From Actinokineospora diospyrosa (GTDB lineage Bacteria > Actinomycetota > Actinomycetes > Mycobacteriales > Pseudonocardiaceae), in NCBI RefSeq assembly GCF_024171925.1, contig NZ_JAMTCO010000001.1, forward strand, positions 496,001 to 560,000: DNA of 64,000 bases, written 5' to 3'. A model generated the notes under the pieces. The model was not told where the DNA came from. It did not search any database and was given only the letters and a program-made list of their open reading frames with translations. Each line of letters begins with the position of its first letter. Position 1 is the first letter of the stretch. The translations under genes were made by a program, and so were the position numbers. Of this stretch, positions 8,968 through 21,500 are shown piece by piece.

Positions 8968-9513
8968 TCAGGAGCCGTGCGCGACGAGCAGCCGCTCCCG
9001 GGACACCCGCTGGTCCTCGGCGCGCCGCCGGAGCAGTTCCGGCGGGCTGACGGTGTTCGCGAGCGCCTGCCGCTGTTGCTCCAACTCGGCCTCGGCCAGC
9101 GCCGAATCAGGCAGGTTCTCGTCGAGCAACCCCATTGCCGTCCACACCGCGTGGGCGCACGCCTGCGCCTCCGCCACGTCCCCGCCGGTCCGGTACGACA
9201 CCGCGTGCCACAGCGCCAGGACGGCGTAGAAGGAGTCGATGTCGTCGTCCTCGACCAGTGGTTCCTGCTCGGTGTCCAGCTCCGGCCACCGCGCCATCGC
9301 GGCGGCCACCTCGTCGAACTCCGTGCTCGGCGCACTCACGTCCCACAGCAAGTCCAGTCCGCGCAGGTAGGTGTCCACGTCGTCGGCGCGTTCCGGGTCA
9401 TCCCCGCGCAGGCCGGTGAACAGTTGGGCCACCCGCTCCGCGCACCCCGCCACGAACGCCGCCACCTCGGTGGGCCCGCGCGTCACCAGCTGCGCGCTCA
9501 CGTCTGCGGCCAT
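8968..9513 (-). CDS. Candidate immunity protein for the RHS toxin
   Basis: A 181-residue acidic, alpha-helical-looking cytosolic protein without signal peptide or membrane segment. I do not recognise its family with confidence; the pattern weakly recalls DUF416-like proteins (CAERVAQLF, YLRGLDLLWD). The ATG at 9513 overlaps the end of the RHS toxin gene by 16 bases and has AGGAGGAG upstream, so it is tightly coupled to the toxin. In polymorphic toxin systems the gene immediately after the toxin tip normally encodes its immunity protein; that position and its acidity are the basis of this call. Confidence 0.6.
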   Translation of the reverse strand: MAADVSAQLVTRGPTEVAAFVAGCAERVAQLFTGLRGDDPERADDVDTYLRGLDLLWDVSAPSTEFDEVAAAMARWPELDTEQEPLVEDDDIDSFYAVLALWHAVSYRTGGDVAEAQACAHAVWTAMGLLDENLPDSALAEAELEQQRQALANTVSPPELLRRRAEDQRVSRERLLVAHGS

Positions 9514-12500
9514 ATGAAGCTCCTCCTGCGGGTTGTCGGCTTCGGTCCGGCCGGATAGATGGGGCCGGTCATCTGGCCACCGCTGCCTCGGATCCAGGGG
9601 GCGCAGACCTCGAGGCAGACGTTACGGGAGGTGCCGCCCGCGATCGGGGTCCACCCTTGCTTGTTGGCGAACAGGAAGGCGTTCTGCTCGGCGTGCGTGC
9701 CGGGGATGTTGGGCACGTGGACCTCGCCCGGGCGCAGGGGAACCGCGAGCTGGTCCTTGGTCAGGCCGCGACCGCTGCCCGCGATCAGGTCGCGCGGGCC
9801 GTTGGGCGTCATCACCCGTACCACCGCGACCGTGCTGTACCGCTCGCGCACGATCTGGCTGCGCTCCGCCGCGTGGATCTGCGCCGCCCGGTCGGAGTAC
9901 TGGCAGTTGTGGACCAGGACCGGGGTGGTCCCGGCGAGCACGTAGTAGGTGTGCGGACCGTCGACGGTGAGGTTGTGCACCCGTTGCGCCTGGCTGCGCT
10001 GGGCCACCGCGACGACCTGGACGTAAGTGCCCGCCGAGGTGCGCAGCAGTGCCCCGACGTGGAGCTTGCCCGCCTCTACCCAGGTTCCCGGCGCGATCCA
10101 GAACGGGTGCCCCGAGGTCGCGGTGACCGAGGCGTCGGCGCGGCCGTCGGCGTTGGTGTCGACGGAGATGTCGACCAGGTCCTTCTGCCCGTCGCCGACG
10201 ATGGTCGCGGTGACCGGGCGTCCGTCGGTGCGGCCCGTGGCCGGGTCGGTCGCCAGGACCCGGTCGCCGAGTTCGACCTCGCCGATGGCCTTGCTGGAGC
10301 CGTCGGCCAGCACCACCTGCGTGTCGGGGGTGAAGCTGTTGCCGTAGCAGTTGCCCGCCGAGGTCGGCTTGGTGCCCATCGGGTCGGCCAGGTCCGCCGG
10401 GTCGTTGGCGACGTAGCCGTAGAGGTTGGTGCCGCCGTCGAAACCGATCGGGTCCTCGCTGATGAACCGCTGCAGGACCGGGCTGTAGTAGCGGGCCCGG
10501 TAGTAGTACAGGCCGGTGGCGTCGTCCTCGCGCCCGGTGAAGCGGTGCGGGTTGCCCGCGTCGGAGCCCGTCACGTAGGTGCGGCCGAAGGGCTCGTAGC
10601 TGTAGGACGCGCCCGCGCCCGCCCCATCGACGAGGCTGACGGTGCTACCGCGCGCGTCGGTCAGGTACCGGCGCGTCGTGCCACCGGACTCCCTGAGGTG
10701 GAAGCCGTCCACGCCCGTCGCGGTCATGGTCGCGGTGACTGAACCGTTTACCTTCTCCTGCAACGGGTTCTGCCCGTCGTAGAGATAGCCGGTGGTCTGA
10801 CCGTTGACCGTGCGCCCCTGCCTGCGGCCGTCCGGACCGTAGGTGAAGCCCGCGTTCACCCCGGGCGCGGACACGCTTGCCAGCTGGCCCTTCGAGTTCC
10901 AGGTGTAGCTGGCCTGGCCATCGGAGACGAGGTTGCCGTCCAGGTCGTGGCCGACCACCTTGCCGTTGACGCTGCTCGTGCGGTTGGCCAGGTCGTAGGC
11001 CGCGGGCCCGAAGGCTTCCGGCAGAACCGTCCGCGAGTGGCTGCCCGTGGTGCGCGCTTGCCTACCGGCGCGGTCGTACTCGTAGTTCAGGTCACCGAGA
11101 ACCGTTGTGCCCGAGCGGTAGGTGAGCGTGGTGACCTGTCCCGCGTCGTCGTAGGCGTAGGTCTGCGACACACCACCGCCCTGGGCGCCGACCCGCAGTG
11201 CACGGCCGACCGCGTCGCGGCTGACGGTGGTGACCGCCGTACCGCCCTGCTGGACCTCCGTCAGCGCGCCCACCGCGTCGTAGACGTGGCGCACCACCGG
11301 CTTGCCCGGCACGGTCATCGTGCGGTCGCGCCCGGAGGTGTCGTAGGCGTAGGTGACCGTGCCCTGCGGGGTTGTCTCGGTCGTGATCCGGTCGAAGTCG
11401 TCGTAGTCGGTGGTCTGCACCCCGGTGACGGAGTCCTCGGCGCGGCGTATCCTGTCGGCCGAGTCGTAGGTGTAGGTGACGACACCCTCGGTGCCGTAGC
11501 GCAATTCCTTGCGGCGCCCCAACTCGTCGTAGGTGTAGCTGGTGAGCACGCCGCGCCTGCTGGTGTAGCGCTTGAGGCCGCCGTTGGCGTCGTACTCCGC
11601 CAAGTCGGACCGGCCGAGCGGGTCGGTGACCCGGTCGACGCGGTCGAACGCGTCGAACCGGTAGCCGGTGCGACCACCGCGCGGGTCGACGACCAGTGTC
11701 TGGTTGCCGTTGGGGTCGTACTCGTAGGACATCGCCCGGCCGAGGGGGTCGACCGTGCCCGCGATCTGCCCGGTCGGGGTGTAGGAGATCTCGCTGACCG
11801 TGCCGCGCGGGTCGACCGCGGCCACCTTCCGACCGATCGCGTCGTAGTACGCGCGGCTCTCCCGGCGCAGCGCGTCCGTCGTCAGGACTTCGTCGGCGCC
11901 CGCGAACTCGGCGGTGGTGTACTTGCCCGCCGGGTCGGTGATCCTGGTGACCAGCCCGCTCGCGTTGGTCTGGTAGGTCGTCGTGCGGTTGGCCTGGTCC
12001 GTTGTGGACTTGAGCGCGCCGCGGGTGTCGTACTGGTGGACCGTGTCCTTGCCGTAGCTGTCGGTGTACTTGCTCAGCTGGGCGAAGGGCCCGTTGTACT
12101 CGAGCCGCTCCGTGCGCGCCCGCGGGGTGCCTGCGAGCTGGGTCTTCTCGTTGATCTGCCCGACGGCGTTGTAAGCCAGGGTCGTCCGGCGGCCGAGCGA
12201 GTCGGTGGAGGCGGTGAGGCGGACGCCGTTGGGCTCGTACTCGTTGGTCGTGGTCGACGCGATCGGGGTGCCGTGGGCCGAGGTGTCGGTGAGGACGGAG
12301 CCCTGGGCGTTGAAGGTGAACCGGCGGACGTGGTTGAGCGGGTCGGTGACGCGGGTCTCGACGATGGCGTTGCCGGACTCGACGTAGTCGAAGGTGGTGA
12401 CGCCGTTGTCGGCGGCGGTCTGCGTCTTGACCCGGCCCTTCTCGTCGTAGGTGTTGAGCAGGTACCGGGTGCCGCGGGCGTCGGTGATGCTCTTGAGGCG

Positions 12501-15500
12501 GCCGTTCTCCCAGCCGTAGCGGGTGATCCCGCCGCGCACGTCGGTGACGGTCTCCAGGTGGCCGGTCGACAGGTAGGTGTAGGAGACCCGGCGGCCGATG
12601 TTGTCTTCGACCGCGGCGACGCGCGGTGGGTTGGCCTGGTCGTAGGCGAACCGGACCCAGCGGCCGCTGGGCGAGGTGATCTGGGTGATCGGGCCGTTGG
12701 CGCGCACCTTGCCGTCGGTGCCCGGTGGGGCGATGGCGCGGGTGATGGTGGTCGTGTTGCCGAACTTGTCCCTGACCTCCTGGACCGGTGCCTCCTCACC
12801 GATGACGATGGTGGTGCCGTCGCGCAGCGACACGTCCCAGCCGCTGTCGACCCAGCGCACGGTGGAGCCGTCGTATTTGGTGGGTGTCGGGTCGGCCTTG
12901 AAGACCGCGCCCGCGTAGTCCTCGCCCGGGCTGGTGCGCCGGTAGTGGATGCGGCTGCCGTCGGGTTGGACGAGGTCGAACTCCTGGAAGGTAAACTGGC
13001 CGATCACACCTGGGGACCACGGGTACTCGCCGTAGTTGATGCTGGTGCCCACACCGAAGGCGCGGATGTCCTGGTCGCCCTGCTGGTAGGTGCGCTTGAT
13101 CTCGATCGGCGCGATGTCGTCGACGACCAGGTCGGTGGCCTCGTCGACGAGCAGGCCGGTCGACGGGTCGACGGGGTCGCCCACGCGCATGCCGTTGGCG
13201 CGCGGGGCCAGCAGCGGCGGGTTCATGCCGGGGACGGCGGTCATGGCGCCGGTGAGGCGGTAGAACCGCACGCTCGGGTCGGGCACGATCTGCTTGCCGT
13301 CGGCGGAAACGGTGCCGTGGCCGTAGACGTGCCAGCCCTTGCCGTCCGGGTCGTAGTTCCAGAACTCGGTGCGGGTGCCCGGCGCTTCCTTGGTGTAGTT
13401 GGGGTAGATGATCCGCGCGCCCTCGGGGAACAGGTAGCTGCCGCCGGGCTGGACGGTGAAGTAGACCGGGACCTTGGTCGGCGGCAGCGGGAACGGCGGC
13501 CGGTCGATCGGGATCGGGGTCAGGCTCAGCTCGGTGGCCACGGTGCCCTCGGCGTCGCGCACGACCGTGCCCGCGGGCAGCCGCACCTCGAGGCCGGGGA
13601 TGGCCTTCGTGGTCAGCACGGTCTCGGCCGTGGTCGGGCTGGCGACGCGCACGGTGCTCGCGGCGTCGACCTCGGGCAGGAACACGGTGTGCGGCAGCAC
13701 GAGCACCTTGCCGGGCTTCAGGTCGACGCCGATGTCGAAGGCGGCGTGCCTGCGCCCGGTCTGGTTGCTGGTGCCGTCGACGCGGACCGCGACGTGCCCG
13801 CCGGGCAGGTCGGCCAGCACGAAGGCGCCCTTGGCGTCGGTGGTGGCCCGCCGGTCGCCCACGCTGACCCGCACGCCGGCCAGCGGCTGGCCGCCGGTGG
13901 ACTGGACCTTGCCGACCAAGCCGGTGAAGCCGAGGTCGAACTCCAGCGGCCGCTCCCGGCCGGGGGCCGGGTCGTAGCGGGTGCTCCAGTCGGCGCCGTC
14001 GAGGTTGGCGGCGTCGGGCTGCCAGGCGCAGGTGGACGCGGGCGGCTGCGGTAGCGGCTGGGGGTCGGGTTCGGTGCTGCCCTGGGCCCTGGCGACCTTG
14101 GCCGTCGGCGGCACCGGGTCACCGGGCACGCACTGCGGTGTGATCGGGGTCGGCGGGTCCAGCACCGGTCCGGCCGGGGCCGCCGCCGCGGTGGCGGGCC
14201 TGCTGATGGCGACGCCGATCGAGCCGACGACGGCACCGGCCGGGTCGAACACCAGCGTGTAGACGCCGGTCTCGGCCAGCGCGGGCAGCCGGAACTGGTC
14301 GGTGCTCATCCAGGTGCCGCGCGGCGCGACTGTCCCGCCGGGTGCGATGAGGCTGTAGTAGGCGCCGAGGTTGCTGGGGAAGTCGCGGGTCGCGTTGACC
14401 TGCAGCACCTCGCCCGCGGTGCCGTCGAAGGTGACCTTCGCGTTCTGCGCCACGCGGGTGATCACGGCAGTGCGGGCTGGCCCGCCGATGGTGACCTTGC
14501 CGCCGTCGGCCTCGGTGGACAGGGCAATGGTGAGCTCGCCGGTGGCGCCCTGGCTGGAGCTGTCGAGCGGCTCGACCGCGACCGTGTACTCCCCGGCCAC
14601 CGGCAGGGTCGTCAGGTCGACACCGAGCGGCGCGCCCGCGGCGGCGGGGTTGTCCAGGACGGTCCCGTCCGGCTTGGTGATCTTCGCCCGCAGGACTGGG
14701 GTGCTCGACCCCCCGGTGGCACCGAGGCTCAGCCGCTGCCCCACCTGGCCGTTGACCTTGCCGACCAGGGTCTGGCCGGGGATGACCGCGCTCGCGGTCA
14801 CCAGCGGTCCGTCCGGTTGCAGGACACCGAGGTCGACCGGTTCGCTCGCCGCGAGGGTCAGCTGGCCGGTGGTGGCGTAGGCGGGGTCGAGGTGCACGCG
14901 GTAGCGCCCGGTCTCGGGCAGCGCGCCGATATCGATCTTGCCGTCGTTCGCGGTGGCCAGCAGCCCGCCGGTGCCGGGCCGGTACACCCGGGTGGTGACC
15001 ACGCCGGGGATGCTGCGGTCGCGGGAGAGCAGCTTGAGCGGGCGACCGGCGACACCGTCGTAGTCGAACCACACGTCCCGGCCCGGTCGGTCGAAGGTGA
15101 CCCCGGTCTGGGCGTTGAGCGGCAACTGCCCGCGTTCGGTGCGGGAGGTGAGCCAGCCCCGCGCGGCGCCGACCGCCTCCCAGCCGGTGAGGAACAGGTT
15201 GTGGTCGCCGTCCTTGGCCACCGGGATCGACTTGATCTCCTGGGTGCCGACGCGCAGCTCGACCTGCTTGTCGTCGGGCTCGCTGAGGATGCCGCCGAGG
15301 TAGCCGGGGCGGCCGTTCTCGCGCAGCGTGTTCTCGGTGATGGCGAAGCGCAGCGGCGCGTTGCGCACCCCGGCGAAAGTGATCTTGAGCGACTGCCCAG
15401 GCCGGTTGACCTTGAGCGGGATGCCCGGTCCGTCCGCGGTGACCCGGCCCGCGTCGACCACCCCGGAGAGCCACACCTTGCCCGCGCCCAGCTGCCCGGC

Positions 15501-18500
15501 GCCGAAGGTGACGCCGACCTTGTAGGTGCCGCTCTGCTTGGCCTTGAACACCATCGTCGGGATGTAGGCGTTGAGCGAGGCCTTCCAGGTGTTCGCGCCC
15601 TGGCCGCTGGGGTCGGTGACCAGCACGTCGAAGGTGTGGCCGGGCATCGACAGGTCGGTGAGGCCGAAGCTGAGCCATTCCCCCGCGGTGGCGGTGAAGG
15701 TCATCTCGCTGCGCTGCCCGGCGACCGAGACGGTGAACGGCACGCCCGCGCCGTCACGGGTGAGCTTGTCGCCGGTGAGGTTGTGCGACGCGGTCACCCG
15801 CACCGAGCCCGCGGCGTCGTCGTCGGGGGCGACGACGATCGCGTACGTGCCGTTGGCGACGAAGACCGGGATGTCCTGGCGCAGCGTGCTGCCCGCCCAC
15901 AGGTCGAGCGGGTCGCCCATGGTGCGGCGGGCGAAGTCGCCGCCGTGCGGGGTGAACATCCACATCGCCGAGCGGACCGGGACGGTGTTGTTCTCCAGGT
16001 CCAGGTGGACGCGCTCGCCGACGGTGCCGTCGATGAGCACGACGGCGTCCTTACCGGCCGGGATGGTCAGGTCCAGCGGTTGGCCCAGCTGGAGGCGGCC
16101 GCCGAAGACGAGCTTGTCGGTGCGGAACCCGCGCGGCGCGATGAGGAAGTCGGTCGTGCCGGTCGCGGTACCACCCGGGGTGCGCACGCTGACCTTGCCG
16201 GAGGCGGCCGCGGCGGGCACCTCCACGGTCAGCGTCGTGGCCCCGACCTGCAGCACGCGCGCCACCGTCTGGTGGAACAGCACGACGTTGTGCGTCGGGT
16301 CCGGGTCGAACCCGGTGCCGGTGATGGTCACCGTCTCGCCGGGGTTGGCGCGGTCGGCGGAGACCGAGGCCAGCGTCGGCACGGGCAGACCACGGGTGAC
16401 GGTGAACGGGGTTCTGCTGGTCGCGGTCTTGCCACCCGCGACCACCTTCACCGCGCCCGCTGTAGTGCCCGCGGGCACGACCACGCTCAGCCGGTTCGCC
16501 GAGGCGGCGGTGACCTGGGCGGTTACTCCGTCGAAGGTGACGGCGTTGCCCGCGGCCTGGGTGGCGAACCCGGTGCCGCTGATCTCGACGGTGCCGCCGA
16601 CCGGGCCGCGCGCCGGGACGACCGCGAAAACCGAGGCGGTGTCGGTGCGGTACCGGTCGGTGGCCTCCAGGTTCCCGGCCGCGTCGTAGCGGTAGGCCGC
16701 GGCCTCACCGGAGTTGTTGGTGACGCCCACGAGCTGGCCCGCCGCGTCGTAGAAGTACTCCCGCGGCCCGGCCGGGGCACCGACGACGAACGTGTACGTC
16801 GTGGCGGGGGAGAGCACACCGGAGCTCAGCTTCGCCCACACGGTGAGCGTGCGTTGCCCGGAGCGGACGGGCGTGATCGACACGGCGGCGGTGCCGGTGC
16901 CCGCGGGCGTCTCGGTGGCCGTGGCGTCGGTGTCGAGTTGGTAGCGGAAGACGTCGGCGGCGACGCTGCCCTGCGTGCGCAGCGTGAAGGTGCCCGCCTG
17001 GCCCAGGCTGCCGTGCGGCTGCCCGTCGGCCGGGTAGTCGGTGGCGGACACCAGCGGCGCCGAGGGCGTCGGGGTGGGGCCGACGACCAGGAACGTGTAC
17101 GTCGCCGGGGCGGACGCGTTGCCGCCGAGGCCGAGCGCCCACACGGTCAGGGTGTGCGAGCCACCGGTCGTCGGCGTCAGGCGGACTGCGGTGTCCCCAG
17201 TGCCCGGGACGTCCGTGGTCGGGCCGTCGTCGAGCGTCCATCGGAACCCGGTGATCGCGGTGGCACCGGTGGGCCGGAGCGTGAACACGCCCTCCTGGCC
17301 CGCGTTGCCGTGCGGTACACCATCGGCCGGGTAGTCCACAGAGGACACCTGTGGCGCGTTGGGTACCTGTCCGGGTGCGACGACGAACTGGTAGGTCGCT
17401 GCAGCGGAGACCAAGCCCGCGGCGGTGTAGGTGCGCACGGACAGCGTTTGCGGTCCGGCGGTGGTCGGGGTGATCTTGACGATGGCCTTGCCGGTCGCGG
17501 GCACCTCGGTGCTCTGGCCGCCGTTGAGCTGCCAGCGGTACCCGGCGATGGCGACGGACCCGGTGGGGCGGAAGGTGAACGCCCCCTCCTTGCCCGGCGC
17601 GCCGTGCGGGGCGCCACCGGCCGGGTAGTCCAGCGACACGACCTGCGGGGCACCGGGACCGTTCGGTGGGTCGGCGACCACGAAGGTGTGCGTCGTCGGC
17701 GCCGACACGAGGTTCTCCGCGCCCAGCGCCCACGCCGTCAGCGTGTGCTGGCCCGGGGTGGTCGGGGTGGCGCGGACGGACACCTCGCCGGAGCCCGCCA
17801 CGTCGGTGGCCGTGCCGTCGTCGAGCTTCCAGCGGTAGCCGGTGACCGGGATGGCGCCGACCGGCTTGAGGGTGAACACGCCCTCCTGACCAGGCAGGCC
17901 GTGCGGTTGGCCATCGGCGGGGTAGTCGCTCGAGGAGACCTGTGGCGCGGCGGGTGCCTGCGCGGGTGCCGCGACGACGAAGGTGTGCACGGCGGGTGCC
18001 GACGCGAGCCCGCCCGCTGTGACTGATCGGACGGTCAGGGTGCGGGTGCCTGCCGCGGTCGGGGACAAGGTCACCGTGGTCGGGCCGGTGGCGGCGACCT
18101 CGCTGGGCAGCGGGTCGGTGTCGAGCTGGTAGGTGTACTTGGCGATCGCGACCGCGTCGCCCGGGGTCAGGGTGAACGCGCCGGGGCGGCCGGGGGCGCC
18201 GTGCGGCTGGCCGTCTGCCGGGTAGTCCGTTGAGGACACTAGCGGCGCCGCGGGCGGCACCGGTGCGGGCGTGCCGGGGCCTGCCGGGAACAGGCTCGGC
18301 CGGGGGAGTTCGGCGCCCAGCGCGAAGTGGCCGTGCCACTGCGCCGTGGCACCGAAACTCGTGCCGTTGGAGGTGGCGACCAAGGCTTTGCCGTCGGTGC
18401 CACGGGTGTAGGCGACGATGTCGAACTTGCCGTCGCCGGTGAAGTCGCCGACGCCGGTCAGCTCACCGCCCGCGGCGAAACCGCTGTGCCACTGCCGGGC

Positions 18501-21500
18501 CGCGCCGAACGCGCTGCCCGTGGACAGCGCCACGTTGACCTGGCCGTTGCCGAAGGTGAGGACGTCGTCCTTGCCGTCGCCGTCGGTGTCGCCGAGCGCG
18601 ACCTTGGTGGCGTCCTGGCCGAAGGTGTCGTGCCACTTCTGCGGTGTGGTAGCGAACTTCGTGCCGTCGGAGAGTGCCACGTAGACGTCGGCTGCCTCGC
18701 CACCGGTGAAGTAGACGATGTCGTCTTTATCGTCGCCGTTGACATCGCCCACTGCGGGGATCTCGGTGCCGTGCGCGAACGATGCCTGCCATTGGACGGG
18801 TGTGGCGGCGAACTTGGTGCCGTCGGAGAGCGCGACGTGGACCGCGCCGGTGGTGTCGCGGGCGACCGAGGCGATGTCGTCGCGGCCGTCACCGTTGAAG
18901 TCACCGACCAACGGGATGTCCGTGCCGGTGGCGAAGGTGGACTGCCACACGCCGCCGGTGGTGAGGAACTTGGTGCCGTCCGAGGGGGCGACGTAGACGG
19001 TGCCCGCCGAGCCGCGCACGAAGGTCGCGGCATCGGACTTGCCGTCGCCGGTGAAGTCGCCGGTCAGCGGGATCTCGTTGTCGACGCCGAAACGGGCGTG
19101 CCACTGCCAGCCGTCCTGCACGAACTTCGTGCCGTCCGACAGCGAGGTGTAGACGGCGCCACCGGAGCCCCTGGTGAAGGTGACGGTGTCGTCCTTGCCG
19201 TCGCCGTTGAAGTCGGCCTTGGTCTTGCGGTGTCGCGGCGATTCCGCGACGACGAATGAATAGACGACCGCGGGGGAGGACACGCCGTTCGCGGTGATCG
19301 CCCGCACGGTCAGGGTCCTGGTGCCGGACGCGGCGGGGGTCAGGTTGACCGTGACCGGACCGGTGGCGGGGACCTCGGTGGGATTGGTGTCGGAGTCGAG
19401 CTGGTACGCGAACTTGGCGATGCCCACGCCGTTGCCGGGGGAGAGGGTGAACGCGCCCGCCCGACCGGGGGCGCCGTGCGGCAGACCGTCGGCCGGGTAG
19501 TCCACAGAGGACACCGTGGGCGCGGCAGGCGGCGCGGGCGGGGTGCCGAGGTAGGACACCGCGAGGGTCGGGCGCAGCAGCGGCTCGGGCGCCTCGTCGG
19601 TGAGCAGCAACACCCGCTGCTGGGCACCGGCCTCGTCGCGCAGCTTCACCGCGAAACCGTGGTTGGTGGCCGGGTTGTCGACCCAGCCCTGCACCATGGC
19701 CGCGTTCTCCCAGATGTGCCAGGTCGGCCGGTCGGTGATGCCGGAGACGAAGTCCGAGCGGGTGGCCGCGATATCGCCGCCTGCCGCCGTCCACGCGGTC
19801 GCCGTTGACGCGCGGTTCCAGGTGACCTGGTTCTCCACGAAACCCCGGCTCAGGGTGTGGCCGTCGAAGGTCGCGCCGGAACCGTTGCTGTAGAAGGCCC
19901 ACACCGACAGGTCGGCGTCGACGACAGTGGTGCCAGCGGGGATCGCGGTGAGCCCGTCGAAACGCAGCAGCGCGCGGGTCTTGCCGTAGGTACCGCTGCT
20001 GTTGCCGACCATCAGCCAGGGTTGGCCACCGATGGCGTCGAGGTTGGTGGTGGCCTGGTTGGCCGACACGGTGGCGTCGGCGGCGCCGCGGAAGACCTGC
20101 CGCACCTGACCGGCCTTCGGTGTGCGGGTCAGCTGCGTGGCGCTCGGGATGAGCTGCCCGTCGCGCGTCTTGACGACGACCGAGTAGTAGTAGGCGTTCC
20201 AGCCCAGGTCGGGAGCGTTGTCCGGCGTGGCCTGCGCGGTGGTGTCGACGAACCGGGTCGCCTGCGCGCCCACCGCGGTGACCAGCGTGGCGGCCGACGG
20301 GGTGTAGACCTGCGAAACGGAGCGGTGGACCTGGTACTCGACGATGTCGTCAGCGGTGTTGCCCGCGTCCGGGTCGGCGTAGGGGGTCCAGACCAACTCG
20401 GCGCCGGTGGCGTAAGTCTTGGTGATGGGCTGCAGCACGGCGCCCTGGCGGCCGTAGGTGAGTATGAGCTTGGGGAAGCTTTCAGTGTCACCGTTGTAGT
20501 CGAACTCGCCCGCTTGGTAGACGGCCCCACCGCGGCGCAGGGTCTCGTCGGTGGCCTTGACCATCAGGCCGTGGTTGGGCGCCGACCCGGAGACCCAGGA
20601 CTGGGCGATGTTGCGGACGTCCCACTCCGACCAGGAGTGCGCGACGTTGGCGCGCTTGATCGCGGTGTCCAGCCCGGCCTCCGCGAACAGGGTGCTGGAG
20701 TTGTTCCAGGTAGCGGTGTTCTCGGCCCACGCGGCGGTGACCCGGCGGGCTTCGAGGGTGACGTCGTTGGCATTGGTGTAGAGCTCGTTGTCGTAGTAGG
20801 TCCGCAGCTTCGCCGCGGTGAGGTTCGTGCCCGCGGGGACCACGGAGGTGTCGAACTTGAGGAGGCTGCGCGCGACACCGGTGTCGTCGGTGCCCACCGA
20901 CAGCTGGAACAGCGCGCCATCGGCGCGATCGGGCGAGTCCGACCAGATCTGCGCGTCCTGCCCGCCGGTGGAGGTCGGCTCGACCTTGATGGTCGGGTCG
21001 ATCACCACGGGGTAGCGGCGCGCGGGATCGGCCAGCCACCCCCGGTCCGCCGCGATGGTGACGGTGATGTCGTCACCACGCTGCTGCACGGTCTGGGTTA
21101 CCTTGTCGCTCCAGGCTTTCCCGTGCGGCGACTTGGCGTCCGGTGCGGCATCGGTCATGAACGGCTTCGGCATCGTGTACAGCGGCGGACCGCCGTCCGG
21201 CCCGTGGAACGCGATGGAGCCATCGGGCATCGCCTGCGCGGTGACACCGTTGAGGCGCAACCGGAACCGGTACACCGCCTCCCGAGGAGGGGCCTGGAGG
21301 ACGATCTCCTCTTTCAGCGCCGACGGGGTGACGCGGTAGCGCAACTCCGCCCCAGCCAAGACATCGTTGTAGCGAACACTGTTGCCGCCCTCAACCGCCG
21401 TGGCCGCCCGCGACGGCCCGTCCAGGCCCATGCCGACGCTGGTACCCGCGAAGCCGAAGGTGGCCAGCTCGGCGGTGTTGGTGCCGAACGAGGAGGTGAA

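Noticed and set aside
14817-18026. Very long plus-strand frame (over 1000 codons) opposite the RHS gene
   Set aside because: It is antisense to the repeat-rich RHS frame, with Gly/Arg/Val-biased shadow sequence and no ribosome site or domain. The same applies to 10947-14054, 19857-21875 and 7519-9558.
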